Source: Taklimakanibacter albus
GTDB taxonomy: Bacteria > Pseudomonadota > Alphaproteobacteria > Rhizobiales > Aestuariivirgaceae
Assembly (NCBI RefSeq): GCF_016595235.1
Contig: NZ_JAENHL010000004.1
Coordinates: forward strand, 524,343-588,342
Reading direction: 5' to 3'
Length of the DNA stretch: 64,000 nt
Both the position numbers and the translations under genes were made by a program. Each line of letters starts with the position of its first letter. The first letter of the stretch is position 1. A model generated the notes under the pieces. It was given only the letters and a program-made list of their open reading frames with translations. It had not been told where the DNA came from and made no database searches. This document shows, piece by piece, positions 24,517-32,815 of the stretch.

Positions 24517-25254
24517 ATGACCGAAATTGCCGCCAAACTCGCCCGCCTGCACAACCGGATCGCCGCGGCCGCGGCACGATCGGGACGAATAGCGGATGCG
24601 GTGCGGCTCGTGCTCGTCACCAAAACAGTTGCCCCCGACCGCGTGCGCGAAGCCATCCACGCCGGCCAGACCGATCTCGGCGAGAACAAGGTCCAGGAAG
24701 GCGGCAAGAAAGCCGAAGCGCTCGCCGGCGAGCCTGTCAGCTGGTCGATGATCGGCCACCTGCAGAGCAACAAGGTCAAGGACGTCCTGAAATTCGCCGC
24801 TGAAGTGCAATCGCTCGACCGCCTCTCATTGGCGGCCGCGCTCAACAAGCGGCTCCAGTTTCTGGGGAGGAACCTCGACGTGCTCGTCCAGGTGAACACG
24901 TCTAACGAGGCCAGCAAATATGGTCTCACGCCCGAAGCCGTACCGGCCTTTCTCAAAGAGTTGACTGCCTTCGAGACACTCCGTCCGCAAGGCTTCATGA
25001 CGCTCGCGCGTTTCACGCCCGACGAGACGGAAGTGCGCCGCTGCTTCCGCGTGCTGCGCGAGATCCGTGACCGCGCGCTGAATGACGCGCCACAAGGCGA
25101 GGCGCTGCACCATCTCTCCATGGGCATGTCGGGCGACTATGAGACGGCGATCGAGGAAGGCGCCACCATCGTGCGGGTCGGCCAGGCCGTCTTCGGGCCG
25201 CGACCTTTGCCCGATTCCCATTACTGGCCGGATGCTACTTCACACACAGGATGA
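24517..25254 (+). CDS. YggS-family pyridoxal phosphate homeostasis protein
   Basis: The 245-residue protein is a PLP-binding barrel of the YggS/PLPBP family. The PLP lysine is Lys36 in [10 protein letters not shown]. Other family motifs are [38 protein letters not shown] and the C-terminal [16 protein letters not shown] with [13 protein letters not shown]. It has no known enzymatic activity; it buffers cellular PLP. The ATG at 24517 follows TAGGAGAACAGCCC. The last 20 bases overlap the convergent tam gene. The GKSN-type hairpin upstream may influence its expression. Confidence 0.95.
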   Translation: MTEIAAKLARLHNRIAAAAARSGRIADAVRLVLVTKTVAPDRVREAIHAGQTDLGENKVQEGGKKAEALAGEPVSWSMIGHLQSNKVKDVLKFAAEVQSLDRLSLAAALNKRLQFLGRNLDVLVQVNTSNEASKYGLTPEAVPAFLKELTAFETLRPQGFMTLARFTPDETEVRRCFRVLREIRDRALNDAPQGEALHHLSMGMSGDYETAIEEGATIVRVGQAVFGPRPLPDSHYWPDATSHTG

Positions 25255-25999
25255 AGAGACGCGGAAAACGCAGAAGCGCCTTGCCGTCATCGGCCAACGG
25301 ATAGGCCTTGGCGATCCTCGCTTCATAGGCGGCGAGAAAATCCCGGCGCTCGGCCGCATCGAGAGGATCGATATAGGGCCTGAGCCCCGTGCCCTTCACC
25401 CATTCGACAATGCCTTTGGCGCCGTCGATCGGATGATTGTAGTTGGTGTGCCAGATATCGACGCGCGCCGCATGCGGCTTGAGCGCATTGTAATAGACCA
25501 TCGGCGTCGGCAGGTGCGCGCGCCCGACTTTTTTGATCTTATCCGCCCAAGGACCCGACGCCGCCGTTTCGCGCATCGCCACATGCGAGGGCTCATCGAG
25601 ATTGTCCGGCATCTGCACGGCGAGCACGCCGCCTGTCGGCAGTGCCGTCATGAGGCACTGCAGTACTTTCAAATGCTCCGGCACCCATTGGAACAAGGCA
25701 TTGGCGAAGAGAAGATCGGCGCCCTCTTCCGGCGACCAGTCGCTGAGATCACCTTCGACGAAATGCGCCTGCGGATACGCCTTGCGCGCTTCTTCCAGCA
25801 TGCTCGGTGATGAATCGACACCGATGACTTCCGCCGCAGGGAATCGCTCGATCAGGAGCGCGGTCGAATTACCGGGCCCGCAGCCCAGATCATAGACCTT
25901 GCGCGCTTGCGCGAGCGGGACCTGCGCCAGGAGATCGCGCGCCGCGCGCGTGCGCTCATCGGCGAATTTGAGATATTGCGTCGGAGACCAGTCAGCCAT
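25235..25999 (-). CDS. tam: trans-aconitate 2-methyltransferase
   Basis: The 254-residue length and the whole sequence pattern match Tam: [20 protein letters not shown] at the N-terminus, SAM motif [16 protein letters not shown] near 36, [25 protein letters not shown] and [19 protein letters not shown]. It uses SAM to methylate trans-aconitate, a spontaneous by-product of cis-aconitate that inhibits aconitase, in the cytoplasm. It stands alone on the minus strand between yggS (20-base overlap of the 3' ends) and copy C of the dispersed palindrome. Confidence 0.93.
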   Translation of the reverse strand: MADWSPTQYLKFADERTRAARDLLAQVPLAQARKVYDLGCGPGNSTALLIERFPAAEVIGVDSSPSMLEEARKAYPQAHFVEGDLSDWSPEEGADLLFANALFQWVPEHLKVLQCLMTALPTGGVLAVQMPDNLDEPSHVAMRETAASGPWADKIKKVGRAHLPTPMVYYNALKPHAARVDIWHTNYNHPIDGAKGIVEWVKGTGLRPYIDPLDAAERRDFLAAYEARIAKAYPLADDGKALLRFPRLFILCVK

Positions 26000-26051
26000 G
26001 CCACGACTATGGCATGGCTGATCCGGACCAAAGAAGCGGCGAGATCACACA

Positions 26052-26102
26052 AGCGCGGGATGCGAAAAAGTGGACACCGGTTTTTCGCGGCAATCCCGCG
26101 CT
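26052..26102. repeat. dispersed palindrome with GTGGACACCGG core (copy C)
   Basis: Arms AGCGCGGGAT (26052-26061) and ATCCCGCGCT (26093-26102) pair perfectly. They enclose CGAAAAA-GTGGACACCGG-TTTTTCG. Compared with copy B, the outer arms differ at several positions but each change is matched on the other side. It lies between tam and the end of the acyl-CoA dehydrogenase gene. Confidence 0.8.
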
Positions 26103-26118
26103 AATAGACAAGAATCAA

Positions 26119-27255
26119 TCAGAATATCGTATCGATCGGCAGGCCGAGCGCCATGGCGCCGGCATATTCCGCCTGCGGACCACTTTGCAGCGGGTGATAA
26201 CGCGCGCCCTGGATGTCGCGGAAGCGCCGCTCCAGGCCTTGCGCGCGGTAGAAGCCGGCGCCGCCCGAAGCTTCCATGGCGAGTTCCACCGCGCGGATCG
26301 CATTCTGCCCGACGAGCTGACGCCCCATCATCACCTCATTGATGCTCTCGGCCGACGGCGCGTTGCGCGCCACCGCCTCCAGCATCGACCGGCGCGCCAG
26401 CTGAGCCGCCCGCAAGGCGGTGTCCATCTCGCCGACGAGCTTGAGCACGTGGCTGTCCGGTTTCCGCTTCTTGGCCAGTCCCACGGCAATGTCGCGGGCG
26501 CTTTCGGCGACGCCCAGATAGACCGAATAGACAAGCGGGAAAGCGATGGTCGCGATGATCTGGAACAGCGGATGCCACTGCCCGGCCTTGCGCCGAAGCG
26601 CAATCGCTGCGTCCGGCACCACATGGCCGTCGATCATGACGTCATGCGAGCCGGTGCCGCGCATGCCGAGCGTATGCCAGGTGTCGAGCACCTTCACATG
26701 CGGCGAGTTCATCGGAAGGCCGAAATGCAGCACCTCGTTCGTGGCCTCATCGACCGCCCCCGTCATCAGGAGATCGCCGATCGGCGCCGCCGAGGTGAAG
26801 ACCTTGCGCGCCGTGATACGGTAGCCGCCGTCGACCTTCTCGGCTTTGCCCGAGCCCGCGATCCAGTCGGAGCCGCCGCTCGACAGAAGGATGATGCGCT
26901 CATTGGCGATCCGTTTGAGCAGCGGCTCGACTGCGGCGACCTTTTGATGGGTGAAGCGCCAGGCCGGGATCGCCACCTGATGCGTGTGCATCGAGAAAGC
27001 GAGCGCCGTCGAGCCGCAATGACGCGCCAGCACGCGCAGCATTTCGGCAAGCTCATCGATCGTGGCGCCGCCGCCGCCCAGTTCGACAGGTACGCCGGCC
27101 TCGACGAGCCCGGCCTCTTTCAGGGCTTTGATATTGTCGGCAACGAAATGATCTTCGTCCTCGAGCGAAGTCGCGGCGAAGCGCTGGCCCAGCCTGTCGG
27201 CGATCTCGACAATATTCTCTTGCTTCATGGAACGAAGATTCTGCGGCTGGTCCAT
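26119..27255 (-). CDS. acyl-CoA dehydrogenase family protein
   Basis: I choose the ATG at 27255 because GGAG stands seven bases upstream; in-frame codons up to 27324 lack such a site. The 378-residue product has the acyl-CoA dehydrogenase fold: N-terminal helices, a middle beta domain with the FAD-binding GTGSHDVMIDG motif near 200, and the C-terminal FAD-contacting SGGAGFYR...LERRFRDIQGARYHPLQ. An FAD-dependent oxidation of an acyl-CoA or related compound is expected; the substrate is not clear, and flavin monooxygenases of this fold exist. It is divergent from the HxlR regulator gene, which probably controls it. Confidence 0.88.
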   Translation of the reverse strand: MDQPQNLRSMKQENIVEIADRLGQRFAATSLEDEDHFVADNIKALKEAGLVEAGVPVELGGGGATIDELAEMLRVLARHCGSTALAFSMHTHQVAIPAWRFTHQKVAAVEPLLKRIANERIILLSSGGSDWIAGSGKAEKVDGGYRITARKVFTSAAPIGDLLMTGAVDEATNEVLHFGLPMNSPHVKVLDTWHTLGMRGTGSHDVMIDGHVVPDAAIALRRKAGQWHPLFQIIATIAFPLVYSVYLGVAESARDIAVGLAKKRKPDSHVLKLVGEMDTALRAAQLARRSMLEAVARNAPSAESINEVMMGRQLVGQNAIRAVELAMEASGGAGFYRAQGLERRFRDIQGARYHPLQSGPQAEYAGAMALGLPIDTIF

Positions 27256-27329
27256 GTCTATCTCCACTGCAATATGCGCGCCCGTGATTATCTTTCCACG
27301 GATATTGTCCGCGGCTCCAGTCACAGAAG

Positions 27330-27393
27330 TGTACCGGACCGGCGACGGAAGCGTGGGAACAGCTTTCTCGCAGCTTGCAAAACTGTACTGGAC
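27330..27393. promoter_or_regulatory. direct repeats between the acyl-CoA dehydrogenase and HxlR genes
   Basis: TGTACCGGAC (27330-27339) and TGTACTGGAC (27384-27393) differ at one base and start 54 bp apart. Each contains the palindrome GTAC. Their position in the divergent control region makes them candidate binding sites for the HxlR-type regulator. No binding site of this protein is known. Confidence 0.4.
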
Positions 27394-27451
27394 TTGGCCC
27401 GATCCTTTGGCGTAGCTTCCGCGCCCGAGGGCCTGGCCACAGGAGATTAGC

Positions 27452-28156
27452 GTGGAGCAAGGCAGTTACGGGCAGTTCTGTCCGGTCGCGATGGCGGCGG
27501 AAGTTTTTTGTACACGGTGGACGGCGCTGGTTCTGCGCGAAGTCCTATGCGGCAGCACGAGGTTCAACGACATAAGGCGCGGTGTGCCGCGCATGTCGCC
27601 GACCCTCCTGTCCAAGCGTCTGAAGGAGCTTAAGAAAGCGGGCATCATCTATACGCGCCCGTCGCAGCAGTCGAGCGGCGTCGATTATGTCCTGACCAGC
27701 GCCGGCGAGGATCTGCGGCCCTTGGTGATGTCGCTTGGCAATTGGGGGCAGCGCTGGGTCGAATCGAGCCTGTCGCTCAAGAATCTCGACCCCTCGCTTT
27801 TGATGTGGGACATGCGCCGGCATCTCGACCCGACGCCCCTGCCCGAGAAGCGCTGCACCATACAGTTCGAATATCCCGAGCTTGAAGCCGCACGGCAGCG
27901 CTGGTGGCTGGTCATCGACAAAGGCATGGTCGATCTCTGCCTCGTCGATCCTGGTCATGAGATCGATCTCGCCGTTACCGGATCGCTGCGCGCCATGACG
28001 GCGATCTGGATGGGTCTCTCGACCGTGGCGAAGGAAGTGGAGGCGGGCGCCCTCGATCTCGCCGGCGATCCGGTGATCGCGCGCTCCATGCAGATATGGC
28101 TGGGCCTCAGCCCCTTCGCCAAGGAAAAGAGCCGGGCCGACGCGCAGGCCGCCTGA
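27452..28156 (+). CDS. HxlR-type winged-helix regulator with C-terminal SCP2-like domain
   Basis: The GTG at 27452 follows AGGAG at 27441-27445. The 234-residue product has the HxlR winged helix in residues 8-105 (CPVAMAAEVFCTRWTALVLREVL, FNDIRRGVPRMSPTLLSKRLKEL) and a second domain of about 120 residues that resembles sterol-carrier/SCP2-like ligand-binding folds. HxlR proteins react to aldehydes, thiol stress or aromatic ligands; Cys10 and Cys20 lie close to the DNA-binding part. It probably controls the divergent acyl-CoA dehydrogenase gene. The last codon touches the convergent paiB gene directly. Confidence 0.88.
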   Translation: MEQGSYGQFCPVAMAAEVFCTRWTALVLREVLCGSTRFNDIRRGVPRMSPTLLSKRLKELKKAGIIYTRPSQQSSGVDYVLTSAGEDLRPLVMSLGNWGQRWVESSLSLKNLDPSLLMWDMRRHLDPTPLPEKRCTIQFEYPELEAARQRWWLVIDKGMVDLCLVDPGHEIDLAVTGSLRAMTAIWMGLSTVAKEVEAGALDLAGDPVIARSMQIWLGLSPFAKEKSRADAQAA

Positions 28157-28786
28157 TCAGTCCATTGTGGGGATGAGACCGGCCACGAGCCGGTCCGTCG
28201 CCTTGTCGCTGTCGGCCAACCCCTCGGCGACGCCGATGCGGTCGGCGGCGCTGCGGTTCTGGCTCATCTTGCGCTTGCCTTCGAGCCGGGTGATCGGCAG
28301 GCGCAGGCCGACAATGCCGCGCAGCTGCGACTTGATATAGGCCTCGGGCGCATCGCTCACCTGCCAGGGCGTCGTACGCGGTCCCTCGTGCAATTCGGTA
28401 ACACGTTTGACCACCGCGAGAAGCCGTGTCTCGTCCTCGAAGAATTCGATCGGCCCATAGGCATGCACCGCCACATAATTCCAGGTCGGCACGACTTTGC
28501 CGTGCTCGGCCTTCGCCGCATACCAGGACGGCGTCACATAGGCATCCGGCCCCATGAAGAGGGCGAGCGCCTCGCCGATCACCGGCGTCTTCCATTGCAT
28601 ATTGGCCTTGGCGAGATGGCCGTAGAGCACACCCTGCTCGCCTTCATCAGCGGCGAGCACCAGCGGCAGCGGCGTGGCGATCGGGCCATCCGCCGTCGCC
28701 GTCACCAGATTGGCGAGTCCCGTCCCGCGCATCAGCTCGCGCAGGATCGCAGGGTCGTCTTCACGGAAGGCGGGCGGGATATACAT
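28157..28786 (-). CDS. PaiB-type FMN-binding negative transcriptional regulator
   Basis: The 209-residue protein matches the PaiB family: MYIPPAFREDDPAILRELMR at the N-terminus, NLVTATADGPIATPLPLVL, the WYAAKAEHGKVVPTWNYVAVHAYG motif near 95 and RGIVGLRLPITRLEGKRKMSQN near 160. It adopts an FMN-binding split barrel. In Bacillus the family member acts as a repressor of stress and sporulation genes, but the biochemical role is poorly known. It is divergent from the AraC regulator gene and its 3' end abuts the HxlR gene. Confidence 0.92.
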   Translation of the reverse strand: MYIPPAFREDDPAILRELMRGTGLANLVTATADGPIATPLPLVLAADEGEQGVLYGHLAKANMQWKTPVIGEALALFMGPDAYVTPSWYAAKAEHGKVVPTWNYVAVHAYGPIEFFEDETRLLAVVKRVTELHEGPRTTPWQVSDAPEAYIKSQLRGIVGLRLPITRLEGKRKMSQNRSAADRIGVAEGLADSDKATDRLVAGLIPTMD

Positions 28787-28823
28787 CGGAAAGATCCTCG
28801 TGTTTGCTGGATATCTACCGCGA

Positions 28824-28873
28824 AAGTGGACCGCTTGAACTCTCCAGTTCCAGAAAATTAGCGCAGTCCACTT
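28824..28873. promoter_or_regulatory. nested inverted repeats between paiB and the AraC-type gene
   Basis: AAGTGGAC (28824-28831) and GTCCACTT (28866-28873) form an outer inverted repeat. Inside lies GAACT-CTCC-AGTTC (28837-28850). The element sits in the shared control region of the two divergent genes and is a candidate operator for one of the two regulators. Confidence 0.4.
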
Positions 28874-28953
28874 AATCGCCGATCTCCTTGATTTTCCTTG
28901 TAACCTGAGGATGATGCGCTTGAGATGCCATCAATCTCCGTGAGGACTGGCCC

Positions 28954-29727
28954 GTGCATCGTGGCACCACTACCGCCGATCATCAGACCGTGGCGCGCCC
29001 GGTTGCCGCCATGGCGCTCGACTACAAGGCCAGCACCTTCGAGCCGCCGCATGCGCATCCGCGCGCCCAGTTGCTCCACGCCACCAGCGGGGTCATGCAG
29101 ATCACCACCGCCGCCGCCAGTTGGATCATCCCGCCTGGCCGCGCTTTGTGGCTGCCGGCTTTCACCGTCCATGATGTGCGCTGCCGGGGCGATGTGTCCT
29201 TCCGCACTCTTTATATAGATGAGGCGACGGCCGGTGTGGCGCTACCAAAACAGGCGCAGGTCATCGCCGTGTCCGACCTGCTCACCGAGCTCATTCTCGA
29301 GGCGACCGCGCTTCCACTCGAATATGACCGGGAGGGCCGCGATGGCCGCGTCATGACACTGATCCTGGACGAGCTACAGCGCATGCCGGTCCTGCCTCTG
29401 AGCCTGGTGATGCCGGCCGATCCGCGGTTGCGCCGCATCTGCGCCGCCTTGCTCGAACACCCTGGTGACCAGAGCGATCTCGATCGATGGGCGCGCCGGG
29501 CCGGCATGGCGCGCCGCACACTCACCCGCCGCTTCCGCGCCGAAACCGGATTGGGCTTCGGTGAATGGCGACAGCAATTGCGGCTGCTGGAAGGGCTTTC
29601 CCGCATCGTCACCGGTCAATCCGTCACCGGAGCGGCGCTTGACGCCGGCTATCACAGTCCCAGCGCCTTTACCGCCGCCTTCGCCAGCACTCTCGGGGCG
29701 CCCCCCTCGAAATACCGGTCGCGCTGA
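28954..29727 (+). CDS. AraC-family transcriptional regulator
   Basis: The 257-residue product starts with GTG at 28954. The first 110 residues are a cupin-like ligand domain (PPHAHPRAQLLHATSGVMQI, IIPPGRALWLPAFTVHDV). The last 100 hold two AraC helix-turn-helix units (LDRWARRAGMARRTLTRRFR and GAALDAGYHSPSAFTAAFA). This is the layout of NimR-like regulators, which typically control the adjacent divergent gene. Here that gene is paiB. The next gene, a PNPOx-ferredoxin reductase fusion, is on the same strand 103 bases downstream. Confidence 0.93.
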   Translation: MHRGTTTADHQTVARPVAAMALDYKASTFEPPHAHPRAQLLHATSGVMQITTAAASWIIPPGRALWLPAFTVHDVRCRGDVSFRTLYIDEATAGVALPKQAQVIAVSDLLTELILEATALPLEYDREGRDGRVMTLILDELQRMPVLPLSLVMPADPRLRRICAALLEHPGDQSDLDRWARRAGMARRTLTRRFRAETGLGFGEWRQQLRLLEGLSRIVTGQSVTGAALDAGYHSPSAFTAAFASTLGAPPSKYRSR

Positions 29728-29830
29728 TTGTTTGGCCCGAATTCGATGTAACTTGGCCATCTCACGAATGCAGGCCATAACGCCTCTTGCCAGTGTCAGG
29801 CCGTAACGCCACCGACCTCGGGACCTCAAC

Positions 29831-31768
29831 GTGCTCAGCCCGGAAGCCCTGGATTTCGTCAGGACCTCGCCCTTTCTGTTCATCGCCAGCCGGGCCGGCG
29901 GCGACCGGATCGACGTGTCGCCACGCGGTGACCTGCCTTGGGTCCTCGCCGTCGTCTCGCCCGATACGCTGATCCTGCCGGACCGGCCGGGCAACAACCG
30001 CCTGGACACCGTCGGCAACATGCTGGCCGAGCCGAAGGTCTGTCTCGCCGTGCTCAATCCCGGCGAAGACCGCTTCCTGCGCATCCGGGCCACATCGGCC
30101 ATCTCGGTGGCACCCGAAGACCTGGCGCCCTTCGACATCCGTGGTCAGGCGCCGCTCAGCGTCGCCAGGCTGACCATCACCTGCGCCGACTTCATCGCCA
30201 CCGACGCTTTCCGGAACGCGCAATTCTGGTCGCCCGCCGCCACCAATCTGATGCCGCTCGATCTCTTCGCCATGATCAAGGATCAGCTGGTCTATCATGC
30301 GGATCGGGGCGTCGCGCCCGAGCCGCAGCAGCCCTCGGCACAGACCATTCTCGAAGGCAGCGGCCTCTCCAACGCCTACAAGCCCCCGAGCCACTATGTG
30401 CGCCGCAAGGCTTTTGCCACTTTCGATCCGCATACATCGGCTTTCCTGGCGGCGACCCGCTTCGCCGTTCTGGCCTATTGCCGCGATGACGATGAGCTGG
30501 ACATCACCTTGCTCGGCGGCGAGACAGGCTTTGCAGGCCAATGCGATGAACGCCACCTTCTGGCGTGCGCTGACGCATCACCGCGCGGCGCCGTCGGCGG
30601 CCTGTTCGTCCGTCCGGGAATGCCGGAATCGCTCCGTCTCAACGGCTTTGTCGGTGAACCCGAAGATCGGCAGATCCGCATCGAGACCCGCGAGATGTTT
30701 CTCCATTGCTCGAATTCCTTCGTGCGCTCGCGCATCTGGCGCCCGCGCCTCGCCTGGAACGGCAAGCGCGACTTCGTCTGCCGCGAGAGGCACGACGAGG
30801 CGCAGGGCGTCGTGTCCTTCCTGCTGGCGCCGGCCGATGATGCACCGTTGGAAAGTTTCCAGGCCGGGCAATATGTCACCGTGTCGGGGCCCGAAGTGAA
30901 GGGCCGTGCGCTCGAGCGCTGTTATTCCCTTTCCAGCGCCCCGACGGGAGATATTTTTCGCATCACCGTCAAGCGCCATGGCCGGGGCGCCGTCTCCCGC
31001 TGGCTTCATGATGAAGTAAAGCCGGGAGCGCTGCTGCTGCTCGGTGCGCCGCGGGGCCGATTCCGCCTCGACGATCAGTCTTCACGGCCCGTCGCCTTGA
31101 TCAGCGTCGGCGTAGGTGTCACGCCGATGATGTCGATGCTGCTTCACCTGAAGTCGACGGCGCCGGATCGCCCCGTCTGGTTCTTTCACGGCGTGCGTGA
31201 CGGTCGCACACATCCACTGCGCAATGAGTTGCGCGCCCTGGCGCATCCGCGCCTGCACACCCATATCGCCTATTCGCAACCCCGCTTGCAGGACCGGCCC
31301 GGCCACGACTACGACCAGCATGGCCGCATCGACATCGCGACGCTGGAAAAACGGCTCGATCTGCCCGGCACCGATTTCTATCTCTGCGGTCCCAACGACT
31401 TCATGATGACGCTCAAACGCCAGCTCATCGCACGAGGCGTGCCGGACAATCAGATAAAGCTGGAAATCTTTGGGGCCTCGGGCGGCACAGGCGCACACCG
31501 CTCCGATGCGCCGCCTACCACCGTGACGCTTGCCCGCACCGGCACAAAACTCGCCTGGACGCCCGCCGACGGCCCATTGCTCGACCTTATTCTGAGTAAA
31601 GGCATCGACACGCCCCATGTCTGCCGCCAGGGCGATTGCCAGTCCTGCGCCCAGCGCCTCATCTCCGGCGACGTGGCCTATCCGCCCGATATCGACGTCG
31701 AGCCTGCGCAAGGTTATGTGCTCTTGTGCCAGGCCACGCCTTTGGGCGATGTCTCCATTGAACTCTGA
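29831..31768 (+). CDS. PNPOx-like / ferredoxin reductase / 2Fe-2S ferredoxin fusion protein
   Basis: The 645-residue product (GTG start) joins several modules. Residues 1-165 are a pyridoxamine-phosphate-oxidase-like split barrel (FLFIASRAGGDRIDVSPRG, LPDRPGNNRLDTVGNML), probably flavin-binding. Residues 190-300 look like a second, weaker split barrel. Residues 310-545 are an FAD/NAD(P)H reductase (RCYSLSSAP, LISVGVGVTPMMSML, DFYLCGPNDFM). Residues 560-645 are a plant-type 2Fe-2S domain with CRQGDCQSC and a final cysteine in LLCQA. Electrons should pass from NAD(P)H through FAD to the cluster and possibly to the flavin barrel. The final acceptor is unknown. The HDAC-like gene follows after 21 bases. 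Confidence 0.87.
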   Translation: MLSPEALDFVRTSPFLFIASRAGGDRIDVSPRGDLPWVLAVVSPDTLILPDRPGNNRLDTVGNMLAEPKVCLAVLNPGEDRFLRIRATSAISVAPEDLAPFDIRGQAPLSVARLTITCADFIATDAFRNAQFWSPAATNLMPLDLFAMIKDQLVYHADRGVAPEPQQPSAQTILEGSGLSNAYKPPSHYVRRKAFATFDPHTSAFLAATRFAVLAYCRDDDELDITLLGGETGFAGQCDERHLLACADASPRGAVGGLFVRPGMPESLRLNGFVGEPEDRQIRIETREMFLHCSNSFVRSRIWRPRLAWNGKRDFVCRERHDEAQGVVSFLLAPADDAPLESFQAGQYVTVSGPEVKGRALERCYSLSSAPTGDIFRITVKRHGRGAVSRWLHDEVKPGALLLLGAPRGRFRLDDQSSRPVALISVGVGVTPMMSMLLHLKSTAPDRPVWFFHGVRDGRTHPLRNELRALAHPRLHTHIAYSQPRLQDRPGHDYDQHGRIDIATLEKRLDLPGTDFYLCGPNDFMMTLKRQLIARGVPDNQIKLEIFGASGGTGAHRSDAPPTTVTLARTGTKLAWTPADGPLLDLILSKGIDTPHVCRQGDCQSCAQRLISGDVAYPPDIDVEPAQGYVLLCQATPLGDVSIEL

Positions 31769-31789
31769 GTCGCAACCGGACAGGATCTG

Positions 31790-32815
31790 ATGAAAGTCAT
31801 CTTCAGCGAGAAGCAGAACGCGCATTCGCCGACCCGTTATTTGCGTTACGGCGCTTTGGTCGACTACCCCGAAAGCCCGGAGCGGGTCCGCCGCCTGATC
31901 GCCGGTGCATTGAAGGCAGAGCTTGAGCTCAGCGAGCCGCGCATGTTCGATGCCCGTCATTTCGAGGGTATTCACCCTAAGCGTTATCTCGATTTCCTCG
32001 AAAACGGCCATGCCGAATGGATGAAGCTGCCCGGCGCATTCCCTGAGATCATGCCGAGCATCCGCCCGGTCGAAGAGCCGTCGGCCTATCCGTCTCACAT
32101 TCTGGGCCGTGCCGGCTGGCACATCATGGATTTCGCCGGCGCCGTCACCGCGCAAACCTGGGACACGGTGTTTTCCTCGGCGATGAGCGCCCTCACCGCC
32201 GCCGATATTGTCGCAACGGGCGCGGACTCGGCCTATGCGCTCTGCCGCCCGCCCGGCCATCATGCCTATGGCGAGCGCGCCGGCGGCTTCTGCTATCTCA
32301 ACAATTCGGCGCTCGCCGCGCAGTATCTGCGCCGCAGCCATGACCGGGTGGCGATCCTCGATATCGACGTCCATCACGGCAACGGCACGCAGTCGATCTT
32401 CTATGGCCGCGCCGATGTGCTGACCGTCTCGGTTCATGCCGATCCGGCCACTTACTATCCTTTCTATTACGGCTACGCCGAGCAGCAAGGTGACGACGAA
32501 GGCGAAGGCTTCAATCTCAACTTGCCGGTGCCGGTCAAGGGCAATGACCGCGTGTGGCTCTCAGGCCTCGAAAAAGCGATCCAGCGTATCGCCGATTTCA
32601 AGCCCGGTGCTCTCGTTCTGGCCCTCGGTCTCGACGCGCATGAGGCCGACCCGCTCAATGGTGGCGCCGTCACCACCGAAGGTTTCACCATCATGGCGCG
32701 CCTCATCGCCGAAATCGGCCTGCCGACCGTGCTTGTCCAGGAAGGGGGCTATCTCACGCCGATGCTCGGCGATAATCTCGCCGCCTTCCTCACCGCATTC
32801 AGGAAAGCCAGATGA
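31790..32815 (+). CDS. histone-deacetylase-family amidohydrolase (acetylpolyamine amidohydrolase type)
   Basis: The 341-residue protein has all zinc-enzyme features of the HDAC superfamily: RPPGHHAYG near 150, GGFCYLNNSALAA, the metal ligands Asp193 and His195 in DIDVHHGNG, and Asp282 in LGLDAHEADPL. Bacterial members remove acetyl groups from polyamines or other small amides in the cytoplasm. It overlaps the downstream CnbZ-like gene by ATGA and follows the ferredoxin reductase fusion closely, so a three-gene operon is likely. The physiological substrate is not clear from the sequence. Confidence 0.92.
   Translation: MKVIFSEKQNAHSPTRYLRYGALVDYPESPERVRRLIAGALKAELELSEPRMFDARHFEGIHPKRYLDFLENGHAEWMKLPGAFPEIMPSIRPVEEPSAYPSHILGRAGWHIMDFAGAVTAQTWDTVFSSAMSALTAADIVATGADSAYALCRPPGHHAYGERAGGFCYLNNSALAAQYLRRSHDRVAILDIDVHHGNGTQSIFYGRADVLTVSVHADPATYYPFYYGYAEQQGDDEGEGFNLNLPVPVKGNDRVWLSGLEKAIQRIADFKPGALVLALGLDAHEADPLNGGAVTTEGFTIMARLIAEIGLPTVLVQEGGYLTPMLGDNLAAFLTAFRKAR

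Noticed and set aside
26014-27450. 478-codon + strand frame opposite the acyl-CoA dehydrogenase gene.
   Set aside because: It reads through the dispersed palindrome and is Arg/His-rich without motif; the minus strand has a clear dehydrogenase with a good ribosome site.
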